Below the pieces are notes generated by a model. The model saw only the letters and a program-made list of their open reading frames with translations. It ran no database searches and was not told the DNA's origin. 64,000 nt of DNA from NCBI RefSeq assembly GCF_020379485.1, contig NC_063446.1:11331597-11395596 (forward strand), given 5' to 3'. Made by a program: the position numbers and the translations under genes. This document shows, piece after piece, positions 35,451-47,569 of the stretch; the first letter of the stretch is position 1; each line of letters starts with the position of its first letter. This DNA comes from Brassica napus. Lineage: Eukaryota; Streptophyta; Magnoliopsida; Brassicales; Brassicaceae.

Positions 35451-35690
35451 CAGCGAACCAAGTAGCCCCCAAGACATACCTGTCGTGTGCGGACCCCACT
35501 CTTCCGTCTATTATTGCTGACGTGTCATGAAGGTTTTCACATGATTGGTTTTCGTTATCAGGCCCCATCCTCGGCGAGTTCTTGTTTTACCATAAAGACT
35601 GTTCCACGTAACTAGTGAGCTATGATTTCCAGTTCCACCGTCAGATCTTGTGGGACCCTTCTTTCGAAGATTTTGATCCCAGATAAGGAT
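35425..35690. repeat. 250-bp dispersed repeat, copy 2
   Basis: Similar in the same orientation to 6560-6815 (shared words CAGCGAACCA, ATTGCTGACGTGTCA, CACATGATTGGTTTTC, CGTCAGATCTTGTG). Here it lies immediately upstream of kinase remnant C. Confidence 0.6.
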
Positions 35691-35894
35691 CTCTAGTGTT
35701 TTCACTTTTAACCCTCTTCTAAAACTTGGAACTCAGATCACCATGCTCACCTTGTACTAATAATTTGATAAAAAATTTAACCTAATTGATATAAAATTGA
35801 AGTATAATAAATTCATCATAGTTTCTCCTAAAACATATCAACAACTCAAATTTAAAAGTATCTCAATTTTTAATCCAACCTTTAAAGGCGCCTA

Positions 35895-36125
35895 ATTGCT
35901 TTAAATTTGGATGCAAAATTACATACTAAAATTTTCATTTCATTTCATTTTATTATATTTTATATTTTTATATTTTTGATTCATGTTTTTAAGCCACATG
36001 TAATATTTTATTTAAATTTGAAGAGAGATGCCAAATTATGTATCAAAAGTTTCATTTTATTTTTTATTATATTCATAAATGTTTTAATTTAATTTTATTT
36101 TAAATTTGTGAATAAAATTTAGAAA
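35895..36125. repeat. Two-copy AT-rich tandem repeat
   Basis: Two units of roughly 110 bp, each starting near AAATTTG(G/A)A-GATGC-AAATTA and running through TTTCATTTTATT-rich sequence. No coding potential. Confidence 0.45.
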
Positions 36126-36169
36126 TTTATACTTAAATATCAAATATATTCAGCATATTTTATTATATA

Positions 36170-38738
36170 AAGCTTGGTTCTTCAAAGTTGCTAATTAACA
36201 TGATTGCGACATGTGTCAATTAATTTATTAAGATTGTGGCATGTGTCAAAAATATGTTACAATTCTCTTTTATTAGGATTTAAAAAGATTTAGAAAAATA
36301 AAATTATTATATTTTTTTTGGTTCTTCAAAGTTGCTAATTAACATGATTGCGACATGTGTTAATTAATTTATTAAGATTGTGGCATGTGTCAAAAATATG
36401 TTACAATTCTCATTTATTAGGATTTAAAAAGATTTAGAAAAAAAATTATTATATTTTTTTTGGTTCTTCAAAGTTGTTAATTAACATGATTGCGACATGT
36501 GTCAATTAATTTATTAAGATTGTGGCATGTGTCAAAAATATGTTACAATTCTCTTTTATTAGGATTTAAAAAGATTTAGAAAAAGAAAATTATTATTACA
36601 TTTTTTTGGACACTAGAGAAGGAAAATTATTACAAAAATATAGTTTATTATATAAAGCTTGGTTCTTCAAAGTTGCTAATTAACACGATTGCGACATGTG
36701 TCAATAATTTATTAAAATTGTGACATGTGTCAAAAATATGTTACAATTCTCTTTTATTAGGATTTAAAAAGATTTAGAAAAAGAAAATTATTATTACATT
36801 TTTTTGGACACTAGAAAAGAAAAATTATTACAAAAATATAGTTTATTATTCTTTTTAGAAGTTAAGAAAATGAAAATTACTATTACATAGCCTTTTACAA
36901 TTATATTTGTATGGCTCTTTTTATAATATTTTAAAAATATTTGATAGTAAATTAAATTTTTGAAAATTCTATAAACAAAGAATAATTGTAAAAAGCTATT
37001 TGAAAGTATTTTTTTTCTTTTTAAAATATTTTGTATATTTTCATCTTTAAAGATACTAAAGAAAGATATTATAAGATAAAATACTAAGTTTTTTTAAAAA
37101 AAAATTAAATAAAAACGAATTATAAAAACCTACAAGTACAAGAAATTATTTAATAAAAATCAAATAGAAAAACTAACTATAAAATAAGTGATATTCTTTT
37201 TTAAAAAACCTAAGTAAAAAAAATGTGAAAGTACTCTTATTATTTTCATATAAATAACTAACTTTCCTTTTTAACTGATAAATGTATGCTACAAAAATAT
37301 ATACCAAAATAAATATTATTTTCACATCTATATTTAGGTTTAAAGTTCTTCATATTATTTTTTAACAAAATAGTATTGACAATAAAAATATTATCTGAGT
37401 ATTTTCTTTTAATTTCTCTAAACAACTCAATTTTTTTATCATCCTTTTTACATCTTATTACACTAACACAAGTTTTTTATTATTATTATTATGTTTTTAT
37501 CGTACATAAGTATGTGTAAATATGAGAAATATATGTTTGTATGTATAAGACATAATATAATTAACTAAAAATAATTTTTTTTATTGAGAAAACGAATTTT
37601 GAAAATAGCAACTTTTAAAAATAGTTAATATTTGCTGGAAATAATTCTTTGATAGTATTTTTATTTTCTAAATCCTAGAAAAAATAATTATAAAAGATTA
37701 TGTAGTTTTAATTTTATTTTCTAACACACTAAAACTGTAAAAAAAATATTTGATAGTTCTTTTTCTTTTAAAAGAAAATTCTAAACAAAAGAGATTTGTA
37801 TCATATTTTTTAATTTCTAACCATAAGAGAATTGTAAGAAGTTATTTGATAGTATAGAAAATTGATGATGAACATGATACTAAAAATTATTTAATTAAAA
37901 ATGAAGTGTAAAAATAGTATTAATATAAACCGTAAAAATAATAATTTAAAATTATTTAATAATAACTAGAAATAATTATTTGATAGCAATAAGATTTTTC
38001 TGAAATTCAAAACATAAGATAATTGTAAAAGTTTATATGATAATAATTTTCCTTTTCTATAATCCTAAACAAAAATATAAAAAAGTATTTGATAGTTTTT
38101 CTTTTTTTAATTTTAAATAAAAACAAGATTTAGAAATTATTTTTTTCCTTTTTAAAAAAGCCTAAAAAAAGTAAACATACATACTTAATAGTATATAAAA
38201 AAAAAGATTTTGATAACGAGTATGATGTTAAAGCTATTAAATTAAAAAAAAAAAATCAAAACTTAGGATGTTGTCGTGATTGGTATTTATGTGTTTGGTT
38301 ATACGAAAATCAAACACATGTTTGATATGCATTAGTTTATAATTCATTTAAATTAAAATGTTATTATGAAAATATATCATTAATAAATAATGAATCAAGA
38401 AAATTATTTAACATCAGGTAAGTTTAATAAAACATTAAATTAGTACATAAGAAAGTGTATAATGTTGTCATTGCTTCTTGGCCTTATTTAACTTCTAAAT
38501 TCCTTTTTATTTCATTATAATTATTATTTTGGGTTGGATCCGGTTTAAATTTTTACGTTTGGATGTTTTTTCTAGCTCTAACAAATATTAACTGAAACTT
38601 ATGTGTGTAAACGAGTTCTTAACTATAAAATAAATTTCACATAACATATGAAAAAACAATTTTAAAAAAAAAATTAATTTTTTTTATTAAATTAAAATAT
38701 CAAATAAAGCCTGTTGCAACGCACGGGTCCCAATCTAG
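36170..38738 (+). mobile_element. Probable non-autonomous Helitron, 3' end clear
   Basis: The 3' end shows an imperfect hairpin (CCTGTTGCAACGCACGGG) followed by TCCCAATCTAG and T at 38739, a Helitron-type terminus. The 5' border is not certain; TTATATAAAGCTTGGTTCTTC near 36170 is the best candidate because the repeat block starts there. The interior is AT-rich throughout, with recurring TTTGATAGTA words, and has no gene. Confidence 0.5.
36176..36870 (+). repeat. Four-copy tandem repeat, 142-200 bp units
   Basis: Units begin GGTTCTTCAAAGTTG at 36176, 36320, 36462 and 36661. Each contains GATTGCGACATGTGT and ATTGTG(G/A)CATGTGTCAAAAA. Units 3 and 4 are longer because they carry an extra GGACACTAGA(G/A)AAG segment. 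High similarity between units suggests recent amplification. Confidence 0.85.
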
Positions 38739-38739
38739 T

Positions 38740-40192
38740 AAATAAATAAACTTGAGTTTATTAGATTTTGAGGCGTACGGTAATGCAATACTATAATTTT
38801 AAATAATTTATACTATCTATTTTTATTAAAAAATAATCATTATAAACAATTATGTGATCTAATATAATCATATATGAAATTTATTTATGTTTAAATACTT
38901 TATAACAAAATTTGAAAATTTATATAAATAGAGTTATATGAAAGTCAATATAGGAAATTCAAATATTAAATATATTGATCTGATTTTTTGTCAAAATAAA
39001 TAAATATTTAAATATTGTTTTAATAGTTTTATACATTAAAATTTATATAATAATAATTTGAATATAAATTTCATTTCATTTTTTTAGAAGGTAAAATTTT
39101 ATAAAAACTTAAAACTGAGTAGTTTTATGTATGTATTTACTTACATTTAATTGTATAGTTATAAAATTACTGTGCATTAATTGATACAATTTTAATTATG
39201 ATTTAATTTAAGAATATAGTATAATTATTTTAATATAATATATTTATTTAAATATATAAATAATATTATTATTTAAATATATAAATACTATGAAAAATAT
39301 TTATTACAATTATTTAAACTATTAATTATTCCTAAATTGTGGAGAAACGGACAAACAAAAAATATTTATAAAAAATATATTTTAAAATAATAATAATAAT
39401 AAATAAGACAAATATTAAATATTTATGTGGATTGTACATGTAATTATCATAATCTCTTCATAACTTTTTATTATTAAATTATATAAGTATTACAAAATTA
39501 TTTTTAAAAATTATTAGGACTACTGATTAATCCGGAAAATCATGGTTAAGCTGAAAAGTAAGCAAATCCACATCTCAAATAATAATATAGATTAAAATTA
39601 TTTTTAATTAATTATTTCAAAACATTTGACTAAATGATAATATCTTAAGCATATATTTTTAATTTAAGTATAAACATATTTTCTATATTTACTGTACAAA
39701 ATCTAATAAAAGTCTTTTTACTCTATATTTTATACAAATAATAAAATTAATTCATAAAGAATAAAATCATATACAAAGAAGACAATAAAATATATACCAT
39801 GATTTTGAAGTGTGGATCTGAACCTAGTCTATCTTTTTCTAAAACATCCTTCTAGTTTTTTTTTGACGTCCTTCTAGTCTATCTTATTAAAACATAAACA
39901 GCATATGAAATTAATTTTTATTTGAGATTTTATTTACAATTTGTGCCATTAAATCTTTATAATTTTAGATATTCATTAATGATATAAAAAAATATCAAAT
40001 CAACTTCTATTTAATTGATTAAAGTCTTTTTATTAATTCATAATATATTTCTATATGTTTCTCTTTTTTTGTCAACATATTTTTCTCATTTATTCATCAA
40101 ACTGATTGTTTTGTAAAATCTCAGGAATATAAAGATGTATGTGTATATATATAGTACTATCATTTTGTGAAAACCATAGTGAGGAAAACAGA
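38740..40192. other. AT-rich spacer before F-box copy 3
   Basis: Strongly AT-rich and without a convincing frame. A TCTATCTTATTAAAACA word near 39878 resembles a Helitron 5' end, but no partner end was found. The last 100 bp (from 40100) is F-box promoter sequence shared with the region left of 16946. Confidence 0.5.
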
Positions 40193-41240
40193 ATGGATTC
40201 AATTAAAAATTTAAAGGAGATAGCCGCATACGAGAATCTTCTATGGGAGCTGACTGAAGAGATACTCTCTCGTGTCTCTCCAAAATCTCTTGTGCGCTTC
40301 AGAGTTGTTTGCAAACGATGGAAAGCTACTTTGGACGACAAGACTTTCATATACAAGCACAAGGAGACGTTTCGATTCATCCTAACAACAAAATCAAAGA
40401 TTTATTCTGTAAGCGTGGATCCCAAGATAGTTGTGCGTGAGTTAACATTGGATATTCCCGGTTTAGAATCTCAAAACCCTAAAAAGGTGGTTAACTACGA
40501 CGAGTTCTTGATATGTAGCATGGATAAAGGAGCAGCAGTTTGTAACCCGTGGTTAAAACAAAGTACATGGATTAGCGAACCTAGCTTTACCTTCTATGGC
40601 ATAGGTCGTCTTGATAGCAATGGTGGAAGTGAGGAAAGTGTTTACAAAACTATTTGGGGTTCAGATACCGGGTGGAAAATCCATGACCTTGCCTCCAAAT
40701 GGCGTCTTGTTGAATGGAACTTTGTTTTGGATTATTTTTGCTGATCCCTTGTACATCCTATGTACCTTTCAATTTTCGAGCGAAGAATTCTATGGATATT
40801 GTAAGCTACCGAGTGGAATCCATCCTAGCGATGTTCTTGTTATTAACGTCTTTAAAGGAGATCGGTTTTCGGTGTTAAAGCAGTGTCACATAACAAAGAA
40901 GATTGAGATTTGGGTGACCAAAAACAAGGTTAACGTTGAGAATGGTAAAGATGTGGTTTGGATGAATTTCATGACTTTTTCAATACCTAACTTTCCCGTT
41001 TTGGTACAGACCTCCTACTGGCAGAAGCCGAGTTACTTCATCGACAGCAATGAAAGGGTTGTAGTGTGTTCTTGCGATGGAACTGGCAAGGCTTGGATCT
41101 ATGTTATGGGGGGAGACAAGTTGATCAGCAAAGTCCACTTAGATTCTGTGGTTGATCCTTGGCCTTTGCATTGCACTTATTTTCCCAGCTTGGTCCCGGT
41201 TCCTCGAGGCCAAAGAGATGGAGCAGAATCAGAAGTTTAA
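40193..41240 (+). pseudogene. F-box/FBA protein pseudogene, copy 3
   Basis: Paralogue of 27884-28990. From ATG 40193 the F-box (LWELTEEILSRVSPKSLV, RFRVVCKRWKATLDDKTF) and the first half of the FBA domain (AVCNPWLKQSTWISEPSF) are open. A deletion of about 74 bp near 40697, judged against copy 2, shifts the frame and ends it at 40744 after 183 aa. The rest of the FBA domain stays open in the other frame to 41240 (NGVLLNGTLFWIIF, FSVLKQCHITKKIEIWVT, WPLHCTYFPSL). Apart from the deletion it is very close to copy 2, so the loss is recent. A truncated F-box protein of 183 aa could still be made. Confidence 0.85.
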
Positions 41241-41875
41241 TTTTATCAAGTGTTTTCTAATTGTGTGTTTCTTCTTTGTTGCAATTAGAGATTTTGCTAA
41301 GTTTCATTTATGTTTTGCTTTTCTTTTGGAGAAATAACTTCTTTTAGTTCTTTTTTTAGAGCAAGTTAGTTTAAGGCTTAAGCATTTGACAGGCTTTTCG
41401 TTAATAAAATTTATCTCTAATGATTCTCTCCATACAAACCCAAAACCTAACAGTACAACTCTGTGAGGCTGTGTAAAAATATCAATTGTCCAGTGTCTGT
41501 ATGCATACATATCCAAAAACAGTTCGGTCCTTTGAAAACCGTAACCAAGCTTTTCATACAAAATAAGGTTAGATTTCGGGTCTTTAATTCTACTCCATAA
41601 CTCATACAATCATACGTTGACCATTTAAAAAAAAAATCAAATTACCACTTGATGAAAACTAGAATGTAGATAAATTTTTCAGACTAAGGGGAAGGTAATA
41701 AATATGTTTTTGGTTGGTATGATAAAAAAGAAAACAAAAGTAATGATAAGAGAATTAGAGAATAACCACTATGCAAAAACATGGACGCGTCTAACATTAA
41801 TAGCAGTGTCATATTACATACTTGAAAGTTATATTATGCCAAAGAAAAGAACAAGAAGAAGAAGAAGACCATGAC
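41241..41875. other. Spacer with possible unidentified gene fragment
   Basis: Between F-box copy 3 and the allergen-associated gene. On the minus strand, 41400-41609 encodes an uninterrupted stretch that reads more like protein than spacer (LYEKLGYGFQRTELFLD, MYAYRHWTIDIFTQP). I do not recognise it and it has no obvious gene structure around it. The remainder holds the 3' UTR regions. Confidence 0.3.
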
Positions 41876-42589
41876 TCAAACGTCCTTGGCCAAGCCCGAG
41901 AGATCAATTTCTCCAGAGGAGAAAGGCTGTCTAGTGGCGGCATTTTCGTCGTCTATCTTCGGATGGTCTTGAATGGGTATCTCTCTCACGGTGGCTGAGT
42001 CATAATCCCCCATGATGTCAAACAAGCTGCTCTTCATCTCTTCAGCTGCTTCAAAGAAACTCTTCATCCCGCTAAAGAAATGGCGCTCGATGTCGTCTAA
42101 GTCGCTTCGGAGTCCCGGGAAGTTTAAGGGGTTTTCCTCAAACTGATTTGGGGGAGAAGATCCACCACGCACCATCTGGTCTGTGACATCCTCTTCCGTG
42201 TGCTCTGTGGTGGATTGAACGACTTCAGAGGGCCTTAAAACGAGATACAGAACATAGAGAGTGAGAATCAAAATCAGTTTAGTGATCACAAAAGGAGAAA
42301 TGAAAGGTAACAAACTGATAGTATTTGATTACTCACTCCAATAGTCAAATTTTCACATAGGAAGATGAGAAACCACTTACTTGCCAAAACAGTGGCGGAG
42401 GATCTCCTCGGTTTTGTCGCACTTCCTGACGAACTTCCCAGGCTCCACCTCCTCCGTCTTGCACTTCGATCTCACCACCGTCGTGGTGGAGCAATTGCCG
42501 TCGGCGGCGGAACCTCGTGGCGGTTGATCGGTGATATCATTACCGGCGGCGTCCGAAACGGATGAATCGTCTCTCCAGACCCAACCCAT
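41876..42589 (-). CDS. Allergen-associated (Mal d 1/Fra a 1-associated type) protein
   Basis: Small conserved plant protein annotated in relatives as Mal d 1-associated or Fra a 1-associated; the biochemical role is unknown. Two exons, 42589-42381 and 42233-41876, join as 567 nt in frame, giving 188 aa. The N-terminus is MGWVWRDD, the family's hallmark, followed by an acidic, Cys-containing region (KCKTEEVEPGKFVRKCDKTE, then ILRHCFGK). Exon 2 is acidic with a helical stretch (LDDIERHFFSGMKSFFEAAE). No signal peptide or membrane segment. It matches At2g35900 in position, between the kinase remnants and the RING-H2 gene, and supports the synteny reading. Confidence 0.82.
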
Positions 42590-43432
42590 ACCTAACTATC
42601 GATGATTTCTTTGTTTCTGGATTCTTCCTCAAGCAAAAATAAAAATCGAAGTCTCTGCTTTGTTTGTTTGTTTTTTATACTCACGCTTTTTTTTTCTTTT
42701 CTTAAAAGTTAAAACCGACTAGTACTAGACCAGACAGTCAGACACGTATGAGTTATTTGTCTAACATGTAATAATTTTATAAATGAATGCTCAATAAATT
42801 AATAAATCAATAAATTTGTTTCAAGTTTAAATTAGATTAGTTTACGGCAAAAAATATTAAATTAATTTTAATTTTAAAACAATTCAACCAAACAATAAAG
42901 ATAATAAATTGAGAAACAAATACAAAGGACTTTGAAAAATACCATTATATGTAGAAAGAATTCAATGGTTATGAAAACCGAAAGTGGAGTAATTTAACAA
43001 TTATAAAATCCATAAGGTGGAGTAATTCAATAGATTATGAAATCCGAAAGTGGAACAATTCAATGTGTACCCGGCCTTGTCACTTGAGTCTTGATCGAAG
43101 TTACATCCTTTTGAAAGTTCTCTTTTGTTTTAAAATATCTATAATAGAATGCAGGAAGGTCTTCAACATTTACTGTTTGCTACCGATTATTTTGATTTGG
43201 TGCAAATGGTATCCACACATTCAGAGTGTCATGTTTTCTCGACACACTAAGACGAAGATCGTGTACATCATGAGCTTAATGCTAAAAAAAACATTTACAT
43301 CTGCCTCGTGTAGTTAGTTATTGTTTAGTTTACCTATTGGTAAATTTGGGAAGTTAAAATCAAAGGGTCCATTCTATAACAGTATATGTATTCTCCCGAG
43401 ACTAACTGGATAGGATATATCAAGAAAAAAGA
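42590..43432. other. Upstream region, no gene seen
   Basis: Promoter side of the allergen-associated gene and AT-rich spacer. Around 42940-43065 a phrase like ATGAAA(A/T)CCGAAAGTGGA is repeated three times at intervals of about 50 bp. Nothing else recognised. Confidence 0.45.
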
Positions 43433-43434
43433 TA

Positions 43435-43649
43435 CTCCTTCTGTTTCATATTAAGTGTCGTTTTAGAGAATTTTTTTCGTTACAAAATAAGTGTCGTTTT
43501 CGATTTTCAATGCAAAATTTATTTTTTTATTGGTTGAAATATGGTTAGGTGTATAGGTAATAGTGTTTTTATAGAAAATGTATAAAATTAATTGTTTTTT
43601 TAATTCGTGAATCGAAACCTAAAACTGTTTATAATAAAACAGAGGGGAG
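43435..43649. mobile_element. Stowaway-type MITE
   Basis: Ends CTCCTTCTGTTTCATATTA and, inverted, CTCCCCTCTGTTTTATTATA, flanked by TA on both sides (43433-43434 and 43650-43651). 215 bp, no coding sequence. These are the hallmarks of Stowaway MITEs mobilised by Tc1/mariner transposases. Confidence 0.85.
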
Positions 43650-43651
43650 TA

Positions 43652-44553
43652 TACAAGTAAACGGCAGCGGCTGACAAAAAAAAAAAAAAAAAGTAAATGG
43701 CAGCTGCATGTGCATCTTTTCCAAATGCTAAGGCGTATATGATTAGGTGTGAAAAATCTTATTATATTAGCTTACAAAATGCTTTTGAAGTCTATTTCTC
43801 TTCTTAATTAATAGCTACACAATTCAAATTTAAAAACTATGGATATATATATGTGTAAAATGAATATGGTGTGATATTTTTTTTATCTTTCGAATAGTAA
43901 AATATAATAAAGGGCAGTTTGGTAGTCAACTCATTTTATCATCTGCTTTTTCAAAAAAAAAAAAAAAAAAAACTCATTTTATCATCTTTAACCTACTTAG
44001 TTTAAGCCAGTTGGGATTCGATAGAAAATTCGTTTTCGAGTGTTTTGTTTATTTCTCTTGGTCAATGTTTTATATCTGTTTACTTACACCCTCTTAAAAG
44101 TTTTCTCAGATCATATATTATTCTGGCTGATGTTCACCAAACAAGACAAAGACCCTGCTAAAATATCTACTTTTATTTGATTCTATGTTCTCGTAATTTT
44201 CTATTGTATTGACGTCTCAAATATTTCTATTCAAATGATCGATCTTTCAGAGCCCAAAAGTTCAATACAAGCGAAGAATGAAGAAACATATTTCAAAACG
44301 ACTTTCATTATTCTTTCATGGCATAGAATTCAACTTGTTTACCAAATAAAACAAAAACCAAAGCAGCCTATCCAACAAAATTGTAAAATTACCCTTAGTT
44401 TTCTTCCTTTTACAAATCTTTGGTTTCAAAGAATATATACGATGATCAAATTAGTGAACAAAAATGAAAACTTTACAAGGAAATAAAGAAAAATTCAAGA
44501 AGATATATATATATCATGAACACTACTTTTGGCTTCGGAGTATAATAAAATAA
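43652..44553. other. 3' flank of RING-H2 copy 1, duplicated
   Basis: No gene. Much of this stretch is paralogous to 51720-52513 (shared words near GCTTACAAAATG, GTGTAAAATGAAT, CGTTTTCGAG, AGAGCCCAAAAGTTCAATAC), so it belongs to the tandem duplication that also copied the RING-H2 gene. Confidence 0.65.
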
Positions 44554-45078
44554 TCATGACATCCTGGTGGTGGCGACGGAGGAGGCTAAGGGAACAATCT
44601 CGGCGAGGGGAGTGGGGAGAGGAGTAGGAAGCGGCGAAGTCCTGCAGACAGGACACGTAGGATTGAGTCTAAGCCACGTGTCGATACATTTGAGGTGGAA
44701 GAGGTGTTTGCAATCTGGTAGTTGCCGCAGCAGATGATTCCCCTTGTAGTCTCCTAAGCAAATGGGACAACACGACGACGTGGAGCTTCTCTTCGCTTCC
44801 GAGTAGAGGATCTTCGGGTAGCTTTGAATGGTGTCCTCGTCCAGACCTGGGACAACGTCAATGATGACATGGTGGTGGTGATGGACATGTGTTGAATCTT
44901 GATCTGTTTCTGAAGAGTGCTGGTTACGTGCGCAGAAGTAAGAGGCGAGGGTGATGGTTGTGATGAGGAGAAGCACTCCGATGGAGACTCCAATCCCGTA
45001 TCTGAATCCTCCTGTATCGTCAGGACCGAGCAGGCCGTTGTAATCCGGCGTCGGCGGCGGCGGTTGGAAGGCGTTCAT
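44554..45078 (-). CDS. ATL70: ATL-type RING-H2 E3 ligase, copy 1
   Basis: Membrane-anchored E3 ubiquitin ligase of the ATL family. Intronless, 174 aa. A single membrane segment lies at about residues 28-50 (GIGVSIGVLLLITTITLASY), then a His-rich patch and the GLD motif (GLDEDTIQSYP, from residue 78). The RING-H2 finger has C104, C107, C123, H125, H128, C131, C142 and C145, with the invariant Trp (DTWL) in between; all eight zinc ligands and the Pro after the second-last Cys pair are present. The short C-terminus is Pro/Leu-rich. A 165-aa tandem copy lies at 52514. Position matches At2g35910 (ATL70); the symbol relies on synteny. Confidence 0.9.
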   Translation of the reverse strand: MNAFQPPPPTPDYNGLLGPDDTGGFRYGIGVSIGVLLLITTITLASYFCARNQHSSETDQDSTHVHHHHHVIIDVVPGLDEDTIQSYPKILYSEAKRSSTSSCCPICLGDYKGNHLLRQLPDCKHLFHLKCIDTWLRLNPTCPVCRTSPLPTPLPTPLAEIVPLASSVATTRMS

Positions 45079-45118
45079 GGCGGCTGCGGTTTGATGGGTT
45101 TTAGAGGAGGAAGAAGAG

Positions 45119-45126
45119 AATTTATA
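45119..45126 (-). promoter_or_regulatory. TATA box of RING-H2 copy 1
   Basis: TATAAATT on the minus strand 41-48 bp upstream of the ATG. In the tandem copy the aligned sequence is CTATTATTTATC, so the canonical box is altered there. Confidence 0.5.
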
Positions 45127-46057
45127 GAGAGGTTTTGGTCAGCTATTTAATTATAAGACATGGAAACCGAAGCATATTGGGGTTATTAAAAGTCAACACT
45201 AAGAGAAAGAGGTAGGAGATGCATGTGAATGAAGATAAGAAAGCTTGTCAAAGCAAAAAGCATGGTGTGACTTTTGGTTTTATAGTAATTAATCTATATA
45301 TGAAAATTGCTAATATTGTAATTGTATAAGCATAGACTCATTGATTCGATCGTTGTTTTGGTCATTATAAGATTTTGACCTAAATGAGATGAAGTTTCTA
45401 GGTTTCTTACTCGTTTTATAAATACCTTTACGAAGAAAAGTTAGATGGATTTTTTTTTTGATTTTTAAGTAGACAATCAAAATAACAACATATTAAAACA
45501 AACAACTAAAGTTGATCATTATATTTAGAGAAATATATACACTTTAAGTGATCGAAAAACCAATTAACACACATATATATATATATATATATATACTAAC
45601 TAACTTCTTAATATAGAATCATATTTCAATCTAACAATTTCAAATGATGAGTGGTTTTTCTAAGAGATTATGGAATTAAGAGTAATCTCATTGAATTTTC
45701 TTTTATGTGTGCTTCTCTCAATTTAAATATATCAAAACATTTAATTTGAAATATTTTAATTTTGACTGAGATTTTCAACATTTGAGATGCCTATTTAGTT
45801 TTATAGATATATTTTTTCGTGAGAAATTTCTCCCAATCTGAAATTTCGAAAACATTTGTATTATATAAACAAAAGACATTTAACTCCCGGCTATGATAAT
45901 CATCGTTGACCAAAAAAACTATGATAACCATCTTCTATCTTGCACTTCACGGCCAGGTTAGTTACTACACCAGTCGCACCCAATGCTCTGGAGAGTTGTA
46001 ATATTAAATATAGTTAATGCGTCATTGCCTGCATGATGTTTATTTAATATACACTTA
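45127..46057. other. Upstream region of RING-H2 copy 1
   Basis: Paralogous to 53060-54030, sharing the block around GCACTTCACGGCCA(G/A)GTTAG and GCGTCATTGC. AT-rich, with a (TA)n run at about 45571-45594. No gene seen. Confidence 0.55.
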
Positions 46058-47569
46058 GGACTGCATCCGTACTAAAACACAAGTCACTTAACCACTAAAA
46101 ATTTTACACATGTCAAAGTTTTATAATTTTTTTTGAAAAATCTAACTATTGAAAATTTATGTTTTCATCTCTTATTTTTCTGCGACTCCAAATCTCCAAC
46201 CACATAATAACTTCCTATTTTTTCGAATAAGTTTCATCCCACGTTTCAGTTAACTTCTTCTTTATTAAACTGTTTTTTCTCTGGTGTTAAAAAAAAAACC
46301 GTTGTATTCTCTATATAATTTGCACTCATTCTGTTTTACTTTTATCTATCACCATAAAAATCTTATCACTGTTCATTCTAAAAAACTAAACACTGATCAA
46401 TGGTTTTCGGAGATACTCCGATGTACATTACTTGAGGTGCAGATACTTTTTTTTTGTAACAGAAAGAGAGAGAATTGATATAATAGTTATTTAGCAAAAG
46501 AGTAAGTGATAAAGTTCTGTATCAGCATTTAATTATCTTTTGTTGTGCAGTTTTGAATTTCTTTAGGTTTTTTTTTTACAGAGGACCAAAGCTGCTCGAT
46601 CTGAAACATAGATCGACAAGTGAGATTAAAGTTGGTAAGTGTAGAAGAGTGAGATGATGAGAAGAAGAGACTTCAAACTTTAAACTTACAAAGAGATCAA
46701 ATCCATGAGTGAGATTAAAGTTGACGCAGTTGAAGAAGAATGAAAGAGAATGGAGACTCTAACTTACCAGGAGATTCTCAGCCCACATTGCTGCTCATAT
46801 TTTGATTAATAGGTCAGATGCAAAACTTTTAACCACTCAAATGAGTATATAACAAAAAATTGACCAATATTTTTTTGCTCATTAAACAATAACTAATGGT
46901 AAAAACATTTTATGCTTGACAAAGTTTTAAATATCTAATATAGCAAGCATACTATTTTGTCAGATAATCTATCATAATTTCATTGTTTTTGTATTTTGAT
47001 ACAAATTTATATTTATGGAAGATTTATTACAAGTCAAATACAAAGAAAACTGAATGAATAAAATATATAAATTGACTAAATATCATGTGTTGGTTCATTA
47101 TTATGTGTTGGTACATATCTTAAGTTTTAAAACATAAAATGCTTATGACTATATATCCATATATATATATATCTATTTAAAATAATATCAGAAATATTAT
47201 TTTACCATTTCTAACAACTTTGTTTGTGAGAGTTATAAAGTTAGAGTTTTGTTATCAAATAATTTAAAATATAGTTGTTTTGACCGGGAGTAATACCAAT
47301 TATTTATCTTCATTATAGTTAATTCTCAAAACTCCACGATCCCTAATTCCTTAAAAGTGAGACAACTTAATCCCTAAAAAAGTTAAAAAGCTCTGATCCC
47401 TGCTAATGTCTATGTGGTGTTAGAACATAATAGGATATGTAGGAGTCAATTTATGAGGTGTTCATATATTTTAACCCAAAAATTTAGTTTTAATAGGTGT
47501 TAAACTTATATATATATATATATATATAAACTAACTATTTTCCCATACGTAGTACGGGCCGAACACTAG
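46058..47569 (+). mobile_element. 1.5-kb insertion, Helitron-like 3' end, 8-bp duplication
   Basis: TACACTTA occurs at 46050-46057 and again at 47570-47577. The paralogous duplicate near 54020-54050 has TATACACTTATATAAACAG with no insertion, confirming the borders. The right end has a hairpin (CCCATACGTAGTACGGG) followed by CCGAACACTAG and T, the look of a Helitron terminus. A Helitron should not create an 8-bp duplication, while the left end (TTAGGACTGCATCCGTACTA) shares CCGTACTA with the inverted right end, which would suit a TIR element. The class is unresolved. No gene was recognised inside. Confidence 0.65.

Noticed and set aside
39878..39900. Helitron-like 5' end TCTATCTTATTAAAACA
   Set aside because: No matching hairpin plus CTAG end was found before the F-box copy, so no element could be drawn.
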